From Stenotrophomonas maltophilia (GTDB taxonomy: Bacteria > Pseudomonadota > Gammaproteobacteria > Xanthomonadales > Xanthomonadaceae), in contig NZ_QFHO01000033.1 in NCBI RefSeq assembly GCF_004920835.1, positions 1 to 49,428 on the forward strand: a stretch of DNA of 49,428 nt. Direction: 5' to 3'. Position 1 is the first letter of the stretch; each line of letters begins with the position of its first letter. Below are positions 1 to 7,325 of the stretch, in pieces. The translations under genes and the position numbers were made by a program. The notes below the pieces were generated by a model. The model ran no database searches, was not told the origin of the DNA, and saw only the letters and a program-made list of their open reading frames with translations.

Positions 1-51
1 CCCCCCGCAACCGGACCCACCCCGCCCTCGACAGATTTCTGCTGCTGGTGG

Positions 52-95
52 GTGTCGACCTTGGTCGACACGGTAGATCCACGCCACGCGTGGAT
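52..95. repeat. Two adjacent SMAG-type palindromes
   Basis: Positions 52-71 form a palindrome with 9-bp arms (GTGTCGACC/GGTCGACAC) and a 2-nt loop. Positions 73-95 form a second one: GTAG followed by ATCCACGC, a 3-nt loop and GCGTGGAT. A terminal GTAG joined to a GC-rich stem-loop is the hallmark of SMAG elements, the REP-like repeats known in Stenotrophomonas maltophilia. Family assignment is by pattern only. Confidence 0.7.
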
Positions 96-125
96 GGAAA
101 CACCCAGAATCCATCTGGAGAAGAG

Positions 126-160
126 CCCCCTTTTGTTAAAGGGGGCGCGCCAAAGGCGCG
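126..160. repeat. Double hairpin, REP-like
   Basis: Two hairpins stand back to back. The first has an 8-bp stem (CCCCCTTT/AAAGGGGG, 126-145, 4-nt loop). The second has a 6-bp stem (CGCGCC/GGCGCG, 146-160, 3-nt loop). There is no T-run after them, so they are unlikely to be an intrinsic terminator. Similar G-run hairpins are scattered between genes in Xanthomonadaceae, so this may be a dispersed repeat. Confidence 0.45.
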
Positions 161-181
161 GGGATTAGGAGGAATGCGTGG

Positions 182-243
182 ACCTGAATGTTGACGATTT
201 GCGTATCGCCGACAGGCGATACACAAATCGTCAACATTCAGGT
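182..243. repeat. Long near-perfect inverted repeat, 29-bp arms
   Basis: The arms 182-210 and 215-243 match at 28 of 29 positions and are separated by the 4-nt loop GACA. The arms are A/T-richer than the surroundings. No T-run follows on either strand, so it is not a typical terminator. A strong Shine-Dalgarno-like AGGAGG lies just upstream (about 168-173), and the HNH gene starts 17 nt after the right arm. In RNA it would fold into a very stable hairpin in the leader of that gene. Confidence 0.85.
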
Positions 244-259
244 ATAAGCTGTTCTCCCG

Positions 260-925
260 ATGGAGACAGACACTACACGCTTGGGTCTGATCGAAGCCGG
301 AGCTCCGATTTCTGCTCCGGGCGCCGAAGCATCGCCCAACGCCACGACGCTGCATCGCCCCGGTTCGGTCCGGCTGCTCTCGCTTGATGCCCACGGACGC
401 GTACTGGACTGGATCACCTGGCAGGATGCTGCCTGCCTCTACGCCCGCGAAGCCGTCGCCTGGACACTCGGCGATCCCTGCCTGCACATCCACGGCGGCA
501 CCAACCGCTTCAGCGGCCTGCAGAGCGGCATGGACCTGCACCCGATCATCGCCGCCCGCGGTCACGCCCGCTCCCGCGCGATCGATCCCACACCGAACCT
601 GACCAACCCGGCCCTGTTCGCCCGCGACGCCCACCTGTGCATGTACTGCGGCCAGCAGTTCGGTCGCCCCACGCTCACCCGCGACCACGTCATGCCGCTG
701 TCCAAGGGCGGCCTGGACTGCTGGGAAAACGTGGTCACCGCCTGCTTCCACTGCAACTCGCGCAAGAGCGACCGCACGCCCCAGCAGGCCGGCATGCCGC
801 TGCTGGCGGTGCCCTACCGGCCCAGCTGGATCGAGCACCTGATCCTGTCCAACCGCAACATCCTGGCCGACCAGATGGCCTTCCTGAAGGCGCAATTACC
901 CAAGCGGTCAAAACTGAGCACCTGA
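260..925 (+). CDS. HNH endonuclease family protein
   Basis: This 221-residue protein carries an HNH nuclease domain in its C-terminal half. A zinc-binding pair CxxC (C127, C130) and a second CxxC (C162, C165) flank the DHV motif (D142, H143), with N157 and N166 as the likely N and final residue of the HNH triad. The N-terminal 120 residues are not recognised. The nuclease core suggests metal-dependent DNA cleavage, but the biological role is unknown. The family is chromosomal and common in Xanthomonadaceae, with no partner such as a methylase next door. ATG 260 is the first start after an in-frame stop at 245-247 and has no clear ribosome site, so the true start is uncertain. The leader carries a 29-bp inverted repeat. 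Confidence 0.85.
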   Translation: METDTTRLGLIEAGAPISAPGAEASPNATTLHRPGSVRLLSLDAHGRVLDWITWQDAACLYAREAVAWTLGDPCLHIHGGTNRFSGLQSGMDLHPIIAARGHARSRAIDPTPNLTNPALFARDAHLCMYCGQQFGRPTLTRDHVMPLSKGGLDCWENVVTACFHCNSRKSDRTPQQAGMPLLAVPYRPSWIEHLILSNRNILADQMAFLKAQLPKRSKLST

Positions 926-1027
926 ATCGCCGAAAATGCAACCCTCACCGTCCTGTCACGGACGGCGGCGTTTGCTTGCCCCACCCCCGTTTGAGGGCGA
1001 AAATGGGCGTTCAGAACAAGTGCGAAC

Positions 1028-2938
1028 ATGATGATCGACTCTGCCCGCTATCCCCGCCTCGCGCGCATCCAGACACCGGATGACCTGCGCACGTTCGACG
1101 AATCCGAATTGACGGCGGTCGCCGATGAACTGCGCGCCTACCTGATCGAATCGGTGGGCAAGAGCGGCGGCCACTTCGCCGCCGGCCTGGGCGTGATCGA
1201 ACTCACCGTGGCCCTGCACTACCTGTACCAGACCCCGGTCGATCAGCTGGTCTGGGATGTCGGTCACCAGACCTATCCGCACAAGATCCTCACCGGTCGC
1301 CGCGACGAGATCCATACCGTCAAACAGAAGGACGGCGTCGCGCCTTTCCCGAAGCGCGAGGAAAGCGAGTACGACACCTTCGGCGTCGGCCACTCTTCGA
1401 CCTCGATCTCGGCCGCGCTCGGCATGGCCATCGCCCGCCAGTCCGAAGGCGACGACCGCAAGGTCGTGGCGGTGATCGGTGACGGCGCGATGACCGCCGG
1501 CATGGCGTTCGAGGCGCTGATGCATGCCGGTGGCATGGAGCCCGAGCCGAACCTGCTGGTGATCCTCAACGACAACAACATGTCGATCTCCGAAGCGGTT
1601 GGCGGCCTGACCAAGATGCTCGGCCGCGCCACCGGCAGCCGCACGCTCAACGCACTGCGAGAAAGCGGCAAGAAAATCCTGGGCGACAAGAAGAACAATC
1701 CCGCGCGCTTCGTGAAGCGCTGGGAAGAACACTGGAAGGGCATGTTCGTGCCGTCCACGATGTTCGAGGAAATGGGCTTCCACTACACCGGCCCGATCGA
1801 TGGCCACGACCTGCCGGCACTGCTGTCTGCGCTGAAGACCCTGCGCGCCTCCAAGGGTCCGAAGCTGCTGCACGTGATGACCACCAAGGGCAAGGGCTAC
1901 GAGCCGGCCGAAGGCGACCAGATCGGTTACCACGCAGTGGGTCCGTTCGATCCGGACAAGGGCCTGGTGGCCAAGGCCGGCGCCAAGAAACCGACCTACA
2001 CCGATGTGTTCAGCGACTGGTTGTGCGATGCCGCCGCCGCCGAGCCGCGCCTGTACGGCATCACCCCGGCGATGCGCGAAGGCTCCGGCCTGGTGCGTTT
2101 CAGCAAGGAATACCCGCAGCGCTATTTCGACGTGGCGATCGCCGAGCAGCACGCGGTCACCCTCGCCGCTGGCATGGCCACCCAGGGCGGCAAGCCGGTG
2201 GTGGCGATCTATTCCACCTTCCTGCAGCGCGCGTACGACCAGCTGGTGCATGACGTGGCGATCCAGGACCTGGACGTGCTGTTCGCGATCGACCGCGCCG
2301 GCGTGGTCGGCCCCGACGGCGCGACCCACGCCGGCAACCTCGACCTGAGCTTCCTGCGCTGCGTGCCGAACCTGGTGGTGATGGCACCGTCCAACGAAGC
2401 CGAGTGCCGGCAGATGCTCAGCACCGGCCTGCAGCACCCGGGCCCGGCCGCTGTACGCTATCCGCGTGGTACCGGCACCGGCGTGGCCGCCGGCAACGAC
2501 CTGTCCACGCTGCCGATCGGCAAGGGCGAGCTGCGCCTGCAGGGCAGCCGTATCGCCCTGCTCGCCTTCGGCAGCACCGTGGCTGCGGCCGAACAGGTCG
2601 GCCGCGAACTGGGCCTGAGCGTGGTCAATATGCGCTTCATCAAGCCGCTTGACCGCGAGCTGGTGCTGGCTGTCGCCGCCCAGCACGAGGGCCTGGTGAC
2701 GATCGAAGACAACGTGGTGGCCGGTGGTGCCGGTTCCGGCGTCGGCGAGCTGCTCAATGCCGAGGGCGTGCAGCGCCCGATCCTGCACCTGGGCCTGCCC
2801 GACAGCTACCAGCACCACGCCAGCCGCGAGGACCTGCTGGCTGAAGCGGGTATCGATGCCGCCGGCATCCGCGCGGCAGTGCTCAAGCGCTGGCCGCAAC
2901 TGGCGACCGGTACCCCGCCGCTGAGCGCGGCCGGCTGA
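1028..2938 (+). CDS. dxs: 1-deoxy-D-xylulose-5-phosphate synthase
   Basis: Dxs condenses pyruvate with glyceraldehyde 3-phosphate to give 1-deoxy-D-xylulose 5-phosphate, the first step of the MEP isoprenoid pathway and a precursor for thiamine and pyridoxal phosphate. The 636-residue length is normal for the family. The thiamine diphosphate motif runs from GDG (151-153) to NDN (181-183). The catalytic glutamate sits in the IAEQHA block (E373), and the transketolase C-terminal domain follows. The frame opens with two ATGs (1028 and 1031) behind a weak ribosome site, so the start is uncertain by one codon. The gene stands alone, followed by SMAG palindromes. The identification is secure. Confidence 0.97.
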   Translation: MMIDSARYPRLARIQTPDDLRTFDESELTAVADELRAYLIESVGKSGGHFAAGLGVIELTVALHYLYQTPVDQLVWDVGHQTYPHKILTGRRDEIHTVKQKDGVAPFPKREESEYDTFGVGHSSTSISAALGMAIARQSEGDDRKVVAVIGDGAMTAGMAFEALMHAGGMEPEPNLLVILNDNNMSISEAVGGLTKMLGRATGSRTLNALRESGKKILGDKKNNPARFVKRWEEHWKGMFVPSTMFEEMGFHYTGPIDGHDLPALLSALKTLRASKGPKLLHVMTTKGKGYEPAEGDQIGYHAVGPFDPDKGLVAKAGAKKPTYTDVFSDWLCDAAAAEPRLYGITPAMREGSGLVRFSKEYPQRYFDVAIAEQHAVTLAAGMATQGGKPVVAIYSTFLQRAYDQLVHDVAIQDLDVLFAIDRAGVVGPDGATHAGNLDLSFLRCVPNLVVMAPSNEAECRQMLSTGLQHPGPAAVRYPRGTGTGVAAGNDLSTLPIGKGELRLQGSRIALLAFGSTVAAAEQVGRELGLSVVNMRFIKPLDRELVLAVAAQHEGLVTIEDNVVAGGAGSGVGELLNAEGVQRPILHLGLPDSYQHHASREDLLAEAGIDAAGIRAAVLKRWPQLATGTPPLSAAG

Positions 2939-2961
2939 GGCAGGCCAGCACCGCCTGGTGG

Positions 2962-3018
2962 ATCCACGCACGGCGTGGGTCTACTGCGGACCGGAGTATA
3001 TCCACGCCATGCGTGGAT
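2962..3018. repeat. Pair of SMAG-type palindromes after dxs
   Basis: The first unit (2962-2984) pairs ATCCACGC with GCGTGGGT and ends in CTAC, which is GTAG on the minus strand. The second (3000-3018) pairs ATCCACGC with GCGTGGAT and has a degenerate GTAT in place of GTAG. They have the same stem sequence as the unit at 73-95. Their position between the convergent ends of dxs and the next gene suits a 3' mRNA-stabilising or terminating role, which is inference. Confidence 0.7.
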
Positions 3019-3047
3019 GGCGGAACCCCGAAAACGCGCCCCGGCCC

Positions 3048-3251
3048 TCAGCCGTAGCTGACCGCCTCCACGAATGCACCACTGGCCTCCACGCGCACCG
3101 CCGCGCGTTGCCCGGTATCGACAAAGTGCAGGCGTGCGAGGGTTTCGGCGAAATCGTAGGCGCGGGCGCCATCACGGAACTCGATCGGCTCCGGCCTGTC
3201 CGGGTGCAGCACGCGCCATTGGCGCTGTTCGCATTGCAGGCGGATCAACAT
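3048..3251 (-). CDS. 67-residue protein, paralogue of 4106-4309
   Basis: A small soluble protein of unknown function. I chose ATG 3251 because AAGGAG lies 8 nt upstream on the minus strand; the longer frame from 3374 has no comparable site. It aligns without gaps over all 67 residues with the product of 4106-4309, with about 27 identities counted by eye: C7, W12, VL at 14-15, P17, GA at 28-29, TGQ at 46-48, VRVEA at 52-56 and G58. The predicted pattern is short beta strands around a helix, vaguely like small stress-associated beta-alpha domains such as DUF2188, but I do not assign it there. It lies on the same strand as a DUF3011 gene and its paralogue. Confidence 0.72.
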   Translation of the reverse strand: MLIRLQCEQRQWRVLHPDRPEPIEFRDGARAYDFAETLARLHFVDTGQRAAVRVEASGAFVEAVSYG

Positions 3252-3325
3252 GCGGCTCACTCCTTGAGGCAGCGTATCGACGTTGGCGTACGACCGCACC
3301 GATACCGGCACGGACTGTCGTTGCA

Positions 3326-3354
3326 GATCAGGGACACCCGAAGACTCCCTGATC
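3326..3354. other. Intergenic hairpin
   Basis: A perfect 9-bp stem (GATCAGGGA/TCCCTGATC) with an 11-nt loop lies between the DUF3011 stop and the start of the 67-residue gene, both on the minus strand. No T-run follows in either direction. It may be a leader structure, an mRNA stability element or an operator; nothing decides between these. Confidence 0.5.
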
Positions 3355-3417
3355 GCAGAAGATACGTTGTTCAAAATGTGAGCTGTATCAGATTATTCTG
3401 ATTTTCGAGGGGGACGC

Positions 3418-3972
3418 TCAGTTCACCTGGAACTGGGCCCGGCAACCATTGCTGACCCAGATGCCGCGACGGTCCCAGCCCCAGGTCTGGCCTTCGATGC
3501 AGGCGCTGCGCGAATCCTGGCGGACCATGCGCACGCCACGGCGGATGCGGGCTTCGCAGTACTCCTGGCGGTGGCCGTTGGAATGGCAGGTGACGACCTC
3601 GCCGCCACCCCAACCGTTGCCGTTGCCCCAACCGCCGCCATTGCCCCAGCCCCCACCGCGGCGGTATTCGCCGACAAACTCGGCACGGCAACCCTGGGTG
3701 ACCCATATCCCGTAGCGCGATTGGCCCCAGGTCTCACCCTCGACACACGGCGAACCCGACAACTGGCGGATCATCCGGGCCCGGCCTTCCAGACGGCACT
3801 CATTGCTGCGGTTCTTGATCGACTCGCAGCGCACGATGCCACTGCCTTGGCGACCGCCATAGCGATCATCGTCATAACCGTAGCCATAGCTCTGCGCCTG
3901 TGCGCCACCGGCGGCTGCCAGCATCGGCAACAGGGTGCAGGCCAGGGTGCGCCAGGGGAGTGCCTTGCCCAT
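3418..3972 (-). CDS. Secreted tandem DUF3011 protein
   Basis: This 184-residue protein has a signal peptide ending near AQA-Q (residue 26), so it should be exported to the periplasm or beyond. Two DUF3011 repeats follow, each starting with a Cys in an RCES or TCHS context and ending in a W-G-x-S/D-R-x-G-I-W-V block and a GCRA(E/Q)F block. Each repeat has conserved cysteines that could form disulfides. A linker rich in Gly, Trp and Asn (GGGWGNGGGWGNGNGWGGG in the middle) separates them. I chose ATG 3972 because GGAG lies 8 nt upstream. The function of DUF3011 is unknown. A second tandem DUF3011 protein is at 8680-9189 with a different, charged linker. Confidence 0.85.
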   Translation of the reverse strand: MGKALPWRTLACTLLPMLAAAGGAQAQSYGYGYDDDRYGGRQGSGIVRCESIKNRSNECRLEGRARMIRQLSGSPCVEGETWGQSRYGIWVTQGCRAEFVGEYRRGGGWGNGGGWGNGNGWGGGEVVTCHSNGHRQEYCEARIRRGVRMVRQDSRSACIEGQTWGWDRRGIWVSNGCRAQFQVN

Positions 3973-4105
3973 CGATATCTCCAGATGAATACGATGGCGC
4001 AAGCATCAGTGATTCCCGACGCGGCGCACAGGGGGCGCGCAAAGACGGTTCTTTCCCCATTCAAACAACCCAACCGCGGCTGACCGCACCGGCCTCGCCT
4101 GGGCG

Positions 4106-4309
4106 TCATTCGACGATGAGCGCGTCCACGGCATTACCGAGTGCTTCGACCCGCACCCGACTGGGCTGGCCGGTACGACGGTGGTGCTCCAGGGCCAGTG
4201 CGGCGGCGGCGTCGAACGCGTCGGCACCGCGCGCATAACGGGCGGCATCAGGCGCGTGCGGGTCCAGCACGGACCAGTGCTGGTGGTTGCATCGGATAGT
4301 AATGACCAT
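4106..4309 (-). CDS. 67-residue protein, paralogue of 3048-3251
   Basis: A small protein of unknown function, identical in length to the product of 3048-3251 and alignable end to end without gaps. Shared residues include C7, W12, P17, G28-A29, TGQ at 46-48, VRVEA at 52-56 and G58. The start ATG 4309 has a good GGGAG 6-7 nt upstream on the minus strand. No signal peptide or membrane segment is visible. The two copies flank the DUF3011 gene on the same strand, which suggests local duplication. No function can be assigned. Confidence 0.75.
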   Translation of the reverse strand: MVITIRCNHQHWSVLDPHAPDAARYARGADAFDAAAALALEHHRRTGQPSRVRVEALGNAVDALIVE

Positions 4310-4484
4310 GAAAGGCTCCCGGGGGTTCGAAGATTCGTCGGCGGGTCCTACCGCCAGTATCCCGTCAGGCTAGCGAGCGCCTCAGGAATGGCCTATCAGA
4401 TTTGTACGAAAATGCCTCGGGATTCGGTCGGTCACCCCTGCCCTCACGTCGCTGAGTCCATTTACCGAATTCATTTCGTGATCC

Positions 4485-4513
4485 TTGTCACGGAGTCAGC
4501 ACGGCTTCACACT
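4485..4513 (+). promoter_or_regulatory. Possible sigma-70 promoter for the 33-residue ORF
   Basis: TTGTCA (4485-4490) and CACACT (4508-4513) are 17 bp apart, which would start transcription about 20 nt before the small ORF at 4541. The -35 box is good and the -10 box poor. The region 4310-4540 lies between divergent genes and otherwise shows nothing definite. Confidence 0.35.
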
Positions 4514-4540
4514 ACTGTCACCAACAGGGGCCCCTTCCAC

Positions 4541-4642
4541 ATGCGCACCTTCTTTTCCCAGCAGCGTTCAACGCTTCTTAAGTTCTACTTCGTGGCCAGC
4601 TATCTGGTGCTGATCGAGGAACTGATCCGCGCCGTCGTGTAG
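4541..4642 (+). CDS. 33-residue hydrophobic small protein
   Basis: A short frame with a polar, basic N-terminus (MRTFFSQQRSTLLK) followed by one hydrophobic stretch (FYFVASYLVLIEELI, about residues 15-29). It could be a single-span or membrane-associated peptide. AGGGG lies about 10 nt before the ATG, and a promoter-like TTGTCA-17-CACACT is placed correctly upstream. Its stop is followed 62 nt later by the lipoprotein gene on the same strand. Function unknown. Its reality rests on the ribosome site, promoter spacing and amphipathic design rather than a known family. Confidence 0.5.
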   Translation: MRTFFSQQRSTLLKFYFVASYLVLIEELIRAVV

Positions 4643-4704
4643 AGAGCGCTTGCTGAAGGGTTATTTGCGACAGACACTGTCGCTTTAGGCACGGAGCCAG
4701 CCCG

Positions 4705-4989
4705 ATGAAAGCACTTCTCCTGATTCCCGTCCTGATGCTCCTGGCCGCCTGCGCGAGCCAGGACAAGGCAGCTGCGCGCGCTGACGCGGCAGCGGCCGCG
4801 CCGGCCACACCGATGGTCGGCGGTGACCGCGACGCCCACGGCTGCATCGGCTCGGCCGGCTACCAGTGGTGCGAACACAGCCAGCGCTGCGAGCGTCCGT
4901 GGGAACTGGCCAAGGCCCACGGCCTGGCCAATACCGCCGAGGCCATCGATGCCTACTGTGCGAAGCCGGCCAGCCCGGCCCGCAAGTGA
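4705..4989 (+). CDS. Small lipoprotein with cysteine-rich domain
   Basis: A 94-residue protein with a type II signal peptide: a hydrophobic stretch, then the lipobox LAAC with the lipidated cysteine at residue 16. An Ala-rich linker leads to a compact domain holding four cysteines in the order GCIGSAGYQWCE, then RCERPWEL, then YCAKP. The GCIGSAGY-WCE...C..PWE pattern recurs in small periplasmic lipoproteins of proteobacteria, but I cannot name a role. GGAG sits 9 nt upstream. The protein is probably anchored to the outer membrane, because no Asp follows the cysteine. It is followed 12 nt later by the DUF1653 gene, which suggests co-transcription. Confidence 0.75.
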   Translation: MKALLLIPVLMLLAACASQDKAAARADAAAAAPATPMVGGDRDAHGCIGSAGYQWCEHSQRCERPWELAKAHGLANTAEAIDAYCAKPASPARK

Positions 4990-5001
4990 GCCGCAGGCGC
5001 C

Positions 5002-5235
5002 ATGGCTGAGCTGAGCCCACTGCCGACCCTCGCACCGGGTCGCTATCGCCATTTCAAGGGCGGCGAGTACGAAGTGATCGACATCGTCCGCAGCAGCGAG
5101 ACACTGGAGCCACTGGTGCTGTATCGCGCCCTTTATGGCCAGGGCGGCCTGTGGGTGCGGCCGTACCCGATGTTCGTCGAACAGGTGCCCGGCGAACACG
5201 GGCCGCAACCCCGCTTCGCTCGGATCGACGATTGA
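5002..5235 (+). CDS. DUF1653 family protein
   Basis: A 77-residue protein almost entirely made of a DUF1653 domain: GRYRHFKGGEYEVIDIV, then SETLEPLVLYRALYG, then GGLWVRPYPMF. The family is widespread, small and probably beta-barrel-like; its biochemical role is not established. ATG 5002 lies 12 nt after the lipoprotein stop, so the two are probably one transcript. A 22-bp perfect palindrome begins 6 nt after the stop. Confidence 0.9.
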   Translation: MAELSPLPTLAPGRYRHFKGGEYEVIDIVRSSETLEPLVLYRALYGQGGLWVRPYPMFVEQVPGEHGPQPRFARIDD

Positions 5236-5241
5236 CCGGAA

Positions 5242-5263
5242 GCTGCCGGCCGCGGCCGGCAGC
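5242..5263. other. 22-bp perfect palindrome
   Basis: An uninterrupted palindrome (11-bp half GCTGCCGGCCG) starts 6 nt after the DUF1653 stop and lies about 22 bp before the -10 box of the tetR promoter. It lacks a T-run. It could form a hairpin ending the upstream transcript or act as a protein site near the promoter. Confidence 0.6.
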
Positions 5264-5285
5264 GCGGCGCATCTGCAGGCCTGCG

Positions 5286-5309
5286 CTACAATCGTACCGT
5301 CCAGTCGGT
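5286..5309 (+). promoter_or_regulatory. -10 box and possible operator before tetR
   Basis: TACAAT (5286-5291) is a strong -10 candidate with no clear -35 box. Directly downstream, 5296-5309 reads ACCGTCCAGTCGGT, an imperfect palindrome with ACCG/CGGT ends, so a bound repressor would sit over the start of transcription. TetR regulators often bind such sites in front of their own gene, so autoregulation is plausible but unproven. Confidence 0.4.
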
Positions 5310-5320
5310 TTCTTCCCATC

Positions 5321-5893
5321 ATGTCCGCATCCCCCTCCCGCTCGCGCCGCAAGGCGCCCGACAGCGTGCGCCAGTCACTGCTGCAGGCCACCATTGAAGT
5401 GATCGGCCGAGATGGCCTGGCCGCATTGACCGTGCAGGACGTGGCCCACGCCGCCGGTGTCAGCAAGGGCGCGCTGTTCCACCACTTCAGCAGCAAGCAG
5501 GCACTGGTCGATGAAGCCATCGGCGCACTCATCGGCGAATTCGAAGCACGCGTGCGCGCCCTGCTGCTGCAGAGCGCACCTGGCCATGGCTGCTTCAGCC
5601 GTGCCTATGTGCAGGCCAACTTCGAACACCTGCTGCAGCAGGAAGAAGACAACGACATCGGCCTGACCCTCGGCAATCTGATGGAGCCGGCCCTGCTCGC
5701 GCATTGGCGCACCTGGAAGCGCGCCATGCTGGCCGAATTCCCTGACGAGGCCAACGATGCACGGTTGTATGCCGCGCGCTGCGCCGCCGACGGCTACTGG
5801 GCTACCGCCTACGGCCGGCCGCTGGACGAAGAAGAGCGCCTCAACGCGCTGGCCATGGCCGAGCAGGCCCTGAAGTTGTGCGACCCGTTGTGA
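5321..5893 (+). CDS. TetR/AcrR family transcriptional regulator
   Basis: A 190-residue regulator. The N-terminal helix-turn-helix domain covers about residues 12-60, with the core TVQDVAHAAGVSKGALFHHF typical of TetR repressors. The C-terminal all-helical part would bind an unknown ligand and form a dimer. ATG 5321 lies 30 nt after a TACAAT box; the longer frame from 5135 overlaps the DUF1653 gene and is rejected. The emrE-type gene begins 13 nt after the stop, so the regulator probably controls the exporter and itself in response to a toxic cation. The ligand cannot be read from sequence. Confidence 0.9.
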   Translation: MSASPSRSRRKAPDSVRQSLLQATIEVIGRDGLAALTVQDVAHAAGVSKGALFHHFSSKQALVDEAIGALIGEFEARVRALLLQSAPGHGCFSRAYVQANFEHLLQQEEDNDIGLTLGNLMEPALLAHWRTWKRAMLAEFPDEANDARLYAARCAADGYWATAYGRPLDEEERLNALAMAEQALKLCDPL

Positions 5894-5906
5894 GCCGGAG
5901 CCTGCA

Positions 5907-6239
5907 ATGAGCCCTTACGCCTGTCTTGCCGCTGCGATCGTGCTGGAAGTGATCGCCACCTCGCTGTTGAAGGCGTCCGATGGCATGAGCCGCCTGGCAC
6001 CGACACTGGGCGCATTGGTCGGTTACGGCCTGTGCTTCTATCTGCTGTCAGTGACGATGAAGTCGATCCCCACCGGCATCGCCTATGCGATCTGGTCCGG
6101 TGTCGGCATCGTGCTGATCTCGCTGATCGGGCTGGTGGTCTTCAAGCAACGCCTGGATGCACCGGCGCTGATCGGCATCGGGCTGATCTGTGCCGGCGTG
6201 CTGGTGATCAACCTGTTCTCGCACAGCAGCGCACACTGA
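5907..6239 (+). CDS. Small multidrug resistance (SMR) efflux protein
   Basis: A 110-residue inner-membrane protein with four transmembrane helices, the standard SMR length. The essential proton and drug-binding glutamate is present (E14 in VLEVIATSLLK), as are Y60, W63 and the GVG turn in helix 3. Dimers of this family exchange protons for quaternary ammonium compounds and other cations. The A-I-W-S-G-V-G context fits the EmrE/Qac side of the family rather than the guanidinium exporter Gdx side, but this is not certain, so no symbol is given. It is co-transcribed with the TetR gene 13 nt upstream. Confidence 0.92.
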   Translation: MSPYACLAAAIVLEVIATSLLKASDGMSRLAPTLGALVGYGLCFYLLSVTMKSIPTGIAYAIWSGVGIVLISLIGLVVFKQRLDAPALIGIGLICAGVLVINLFSHSSAH

Positions 6240-6261
6240 GCACGCTGCTGCGCGGTCAACG

Positions 6262-6435
6262 CTAGCTGACCTTCTTCGCTACGGTCATGCCGAGCAGGAA
6301 CAGCACCACGGCGATGATGATGCCAGCCCAGAACAGGAACTTGGCGATGCCGACCGCGGCGCCGGCAATGCCGCCGAAACCGAGCACGCCCGCGATGACG
6401 CCGATGATGGCGAAGATGATGGCCCACTTGATCAT
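6262..6435 (-). CDS. DUF1328 small membrane protein (YtjA-like)
   Basis: A 57-residue protein too short for common ORF cut-offs. It starts [20 protein letters not shown], followed by a Gly/Ala-rich turn ([12 protein letters not shown]) and a second hydrophobic helix ([18 protein letters not shown]), then a short basic tail. This two-helix layout matches DUF1328, small inner-membrane proteins often linked to stress. The start is supported by AAAGGA about 6 nt upstream of ATG 6435. It is convergent with the SMR gene. Function is unknown. Confidence 0.88.
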   Translation of the reverse strand: MIKWAIIFAIIGVIAGVLGFGGIAGAAVGIAKFLFWAGIIIAVVLFLLGMTVAKKVS

Positions 6436-6529
6436 GTCAATCCTTTCCCCACGGGGACTGCGTACTGGATGATCAGGCTAGGCCGTGGCCGATGCGGCAG
6501 TCGTGAACAGGCCGCGTGCGCGGCGTGAA

Positions 6530-7171
6530 TCAGCGCGGCCGGAAGCGCAGCAGCGCCACCGCGAAAGCCAGGAACACGCTGCCCACCAGCCGCTCGAACC
6601 AGCGTCGTGCGAAGGGCTTGGCCAACCAGCGGCGCAGGCCATGGCCTCCGGCGGCATACATCACGTACCAGAACAGCTCGCAGGCAGCGAAGGTGGTGAC
6701 AAGCACGCTGTACTGCAGCGCCTGGCCGCGCGACGGATCGACGAACTGCGGCAGGAACGCCGCTGCGAACAGCAGCAGCTTGGGGTTGCTCAGGCCCACC
6801 AGAAGACCGCCACGGAACACCGTCCACGCACCATGTACCGGCATCGTCGGCAGTGCGGCATCGGTCGTCACCGGCGGTGCAGGCCGGCAGCTGTCGCGCC
6901 ACGCCTTCAGGCCCAGCCACGCCAGGTAGGCCACGCCCAGGTAGCGCAGCACATCGAACAGCATCGGCGAGGAATGCAGCAGCGCACTCAGGCCGGCCGC
7001 GGACGCTGCCAGCACCAGCAGCATCGCCAGCAGGCAACCGGCCATCGCCGGCACGCTGCCGCGGAAGCCGAGCCCGACGCTGCGGCCAAGGATATGCAGC
7101 ATGTTCGGCCCAGGCGTACCGCACAGCACAAAGACCGTGGCCAGGAACCACCACCAGGTATGCAGGGCCAT
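6530..7171 (-). CDS. LysE/RhtB family exporter
   Basis: A 213-residue inner-membrane protein with about six hydrophobic segments. The N-terminal motif CGTPGPNMLHILGRS is the LysE/RhtB signature, and GLSNPKLLLFAAAFLPQF is the second conserved block. The family exports amino acids such as lysine, homoserine, threonine or leucine; the substrate is not predictable here. It is divergent from the racemase gene at 7326, with 154 bp between them, so the two may share a control region. A joint role in amino acid turnover is inference only. Confidence 0.9.
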   Translation of the reverse strand: MALHTWWWFLATVFVLCGTPGPNMLHILGRSVGLGFRGSVPAMAGCLLAMLLVLAASAAGLSALLHSSPMLFDVLRYLGVAYLAWLGLKAWRDSCRPAPPVTTDAALPTMPVHGAWTVFRGGLLVGLSNPKLLLFAAAFLPQFVDPSRGQALQYSVLVTTFAACELFWYVMYAAGGHGLRRWLAKPFARRWFERLVGSVFLAFAVALLRFRPR

Positions 7172-7325
7172 TTCTTCAGTCGCTCCAGGAAACCCCGCCA
7201 GCTTAAGCGGTTGCCACCATCAGCGGCACATACAGCGCGGCGTGGATACAAGGGTTACAGATCCCGGCCATCGGCACCCGGACGCCATCTGTGCTGCAAT
7301 GACGGCCCCTGGCATGGAGCTGCGC

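Noticed and set aside
178..387. GTG-started 69-codon frame through the inverted repeat
   Set aside because: It has a good ribosome site but overlaps the HNH gene in another frame and shows no protein-like features. It is kept only as a regulatory possibility.
956..2971. A 671-codon open frame antisense to dxs
   Set aside because: It mirrors dxs codons, is Gln/His/Arg-rich and shows no domain.
3251..3374. N-terminal extension of the 67-residue protein to 108 residues
   Set aside because: The extension has no ribosome site and no counterpart in the paralogue, which is exactly 67 residues.
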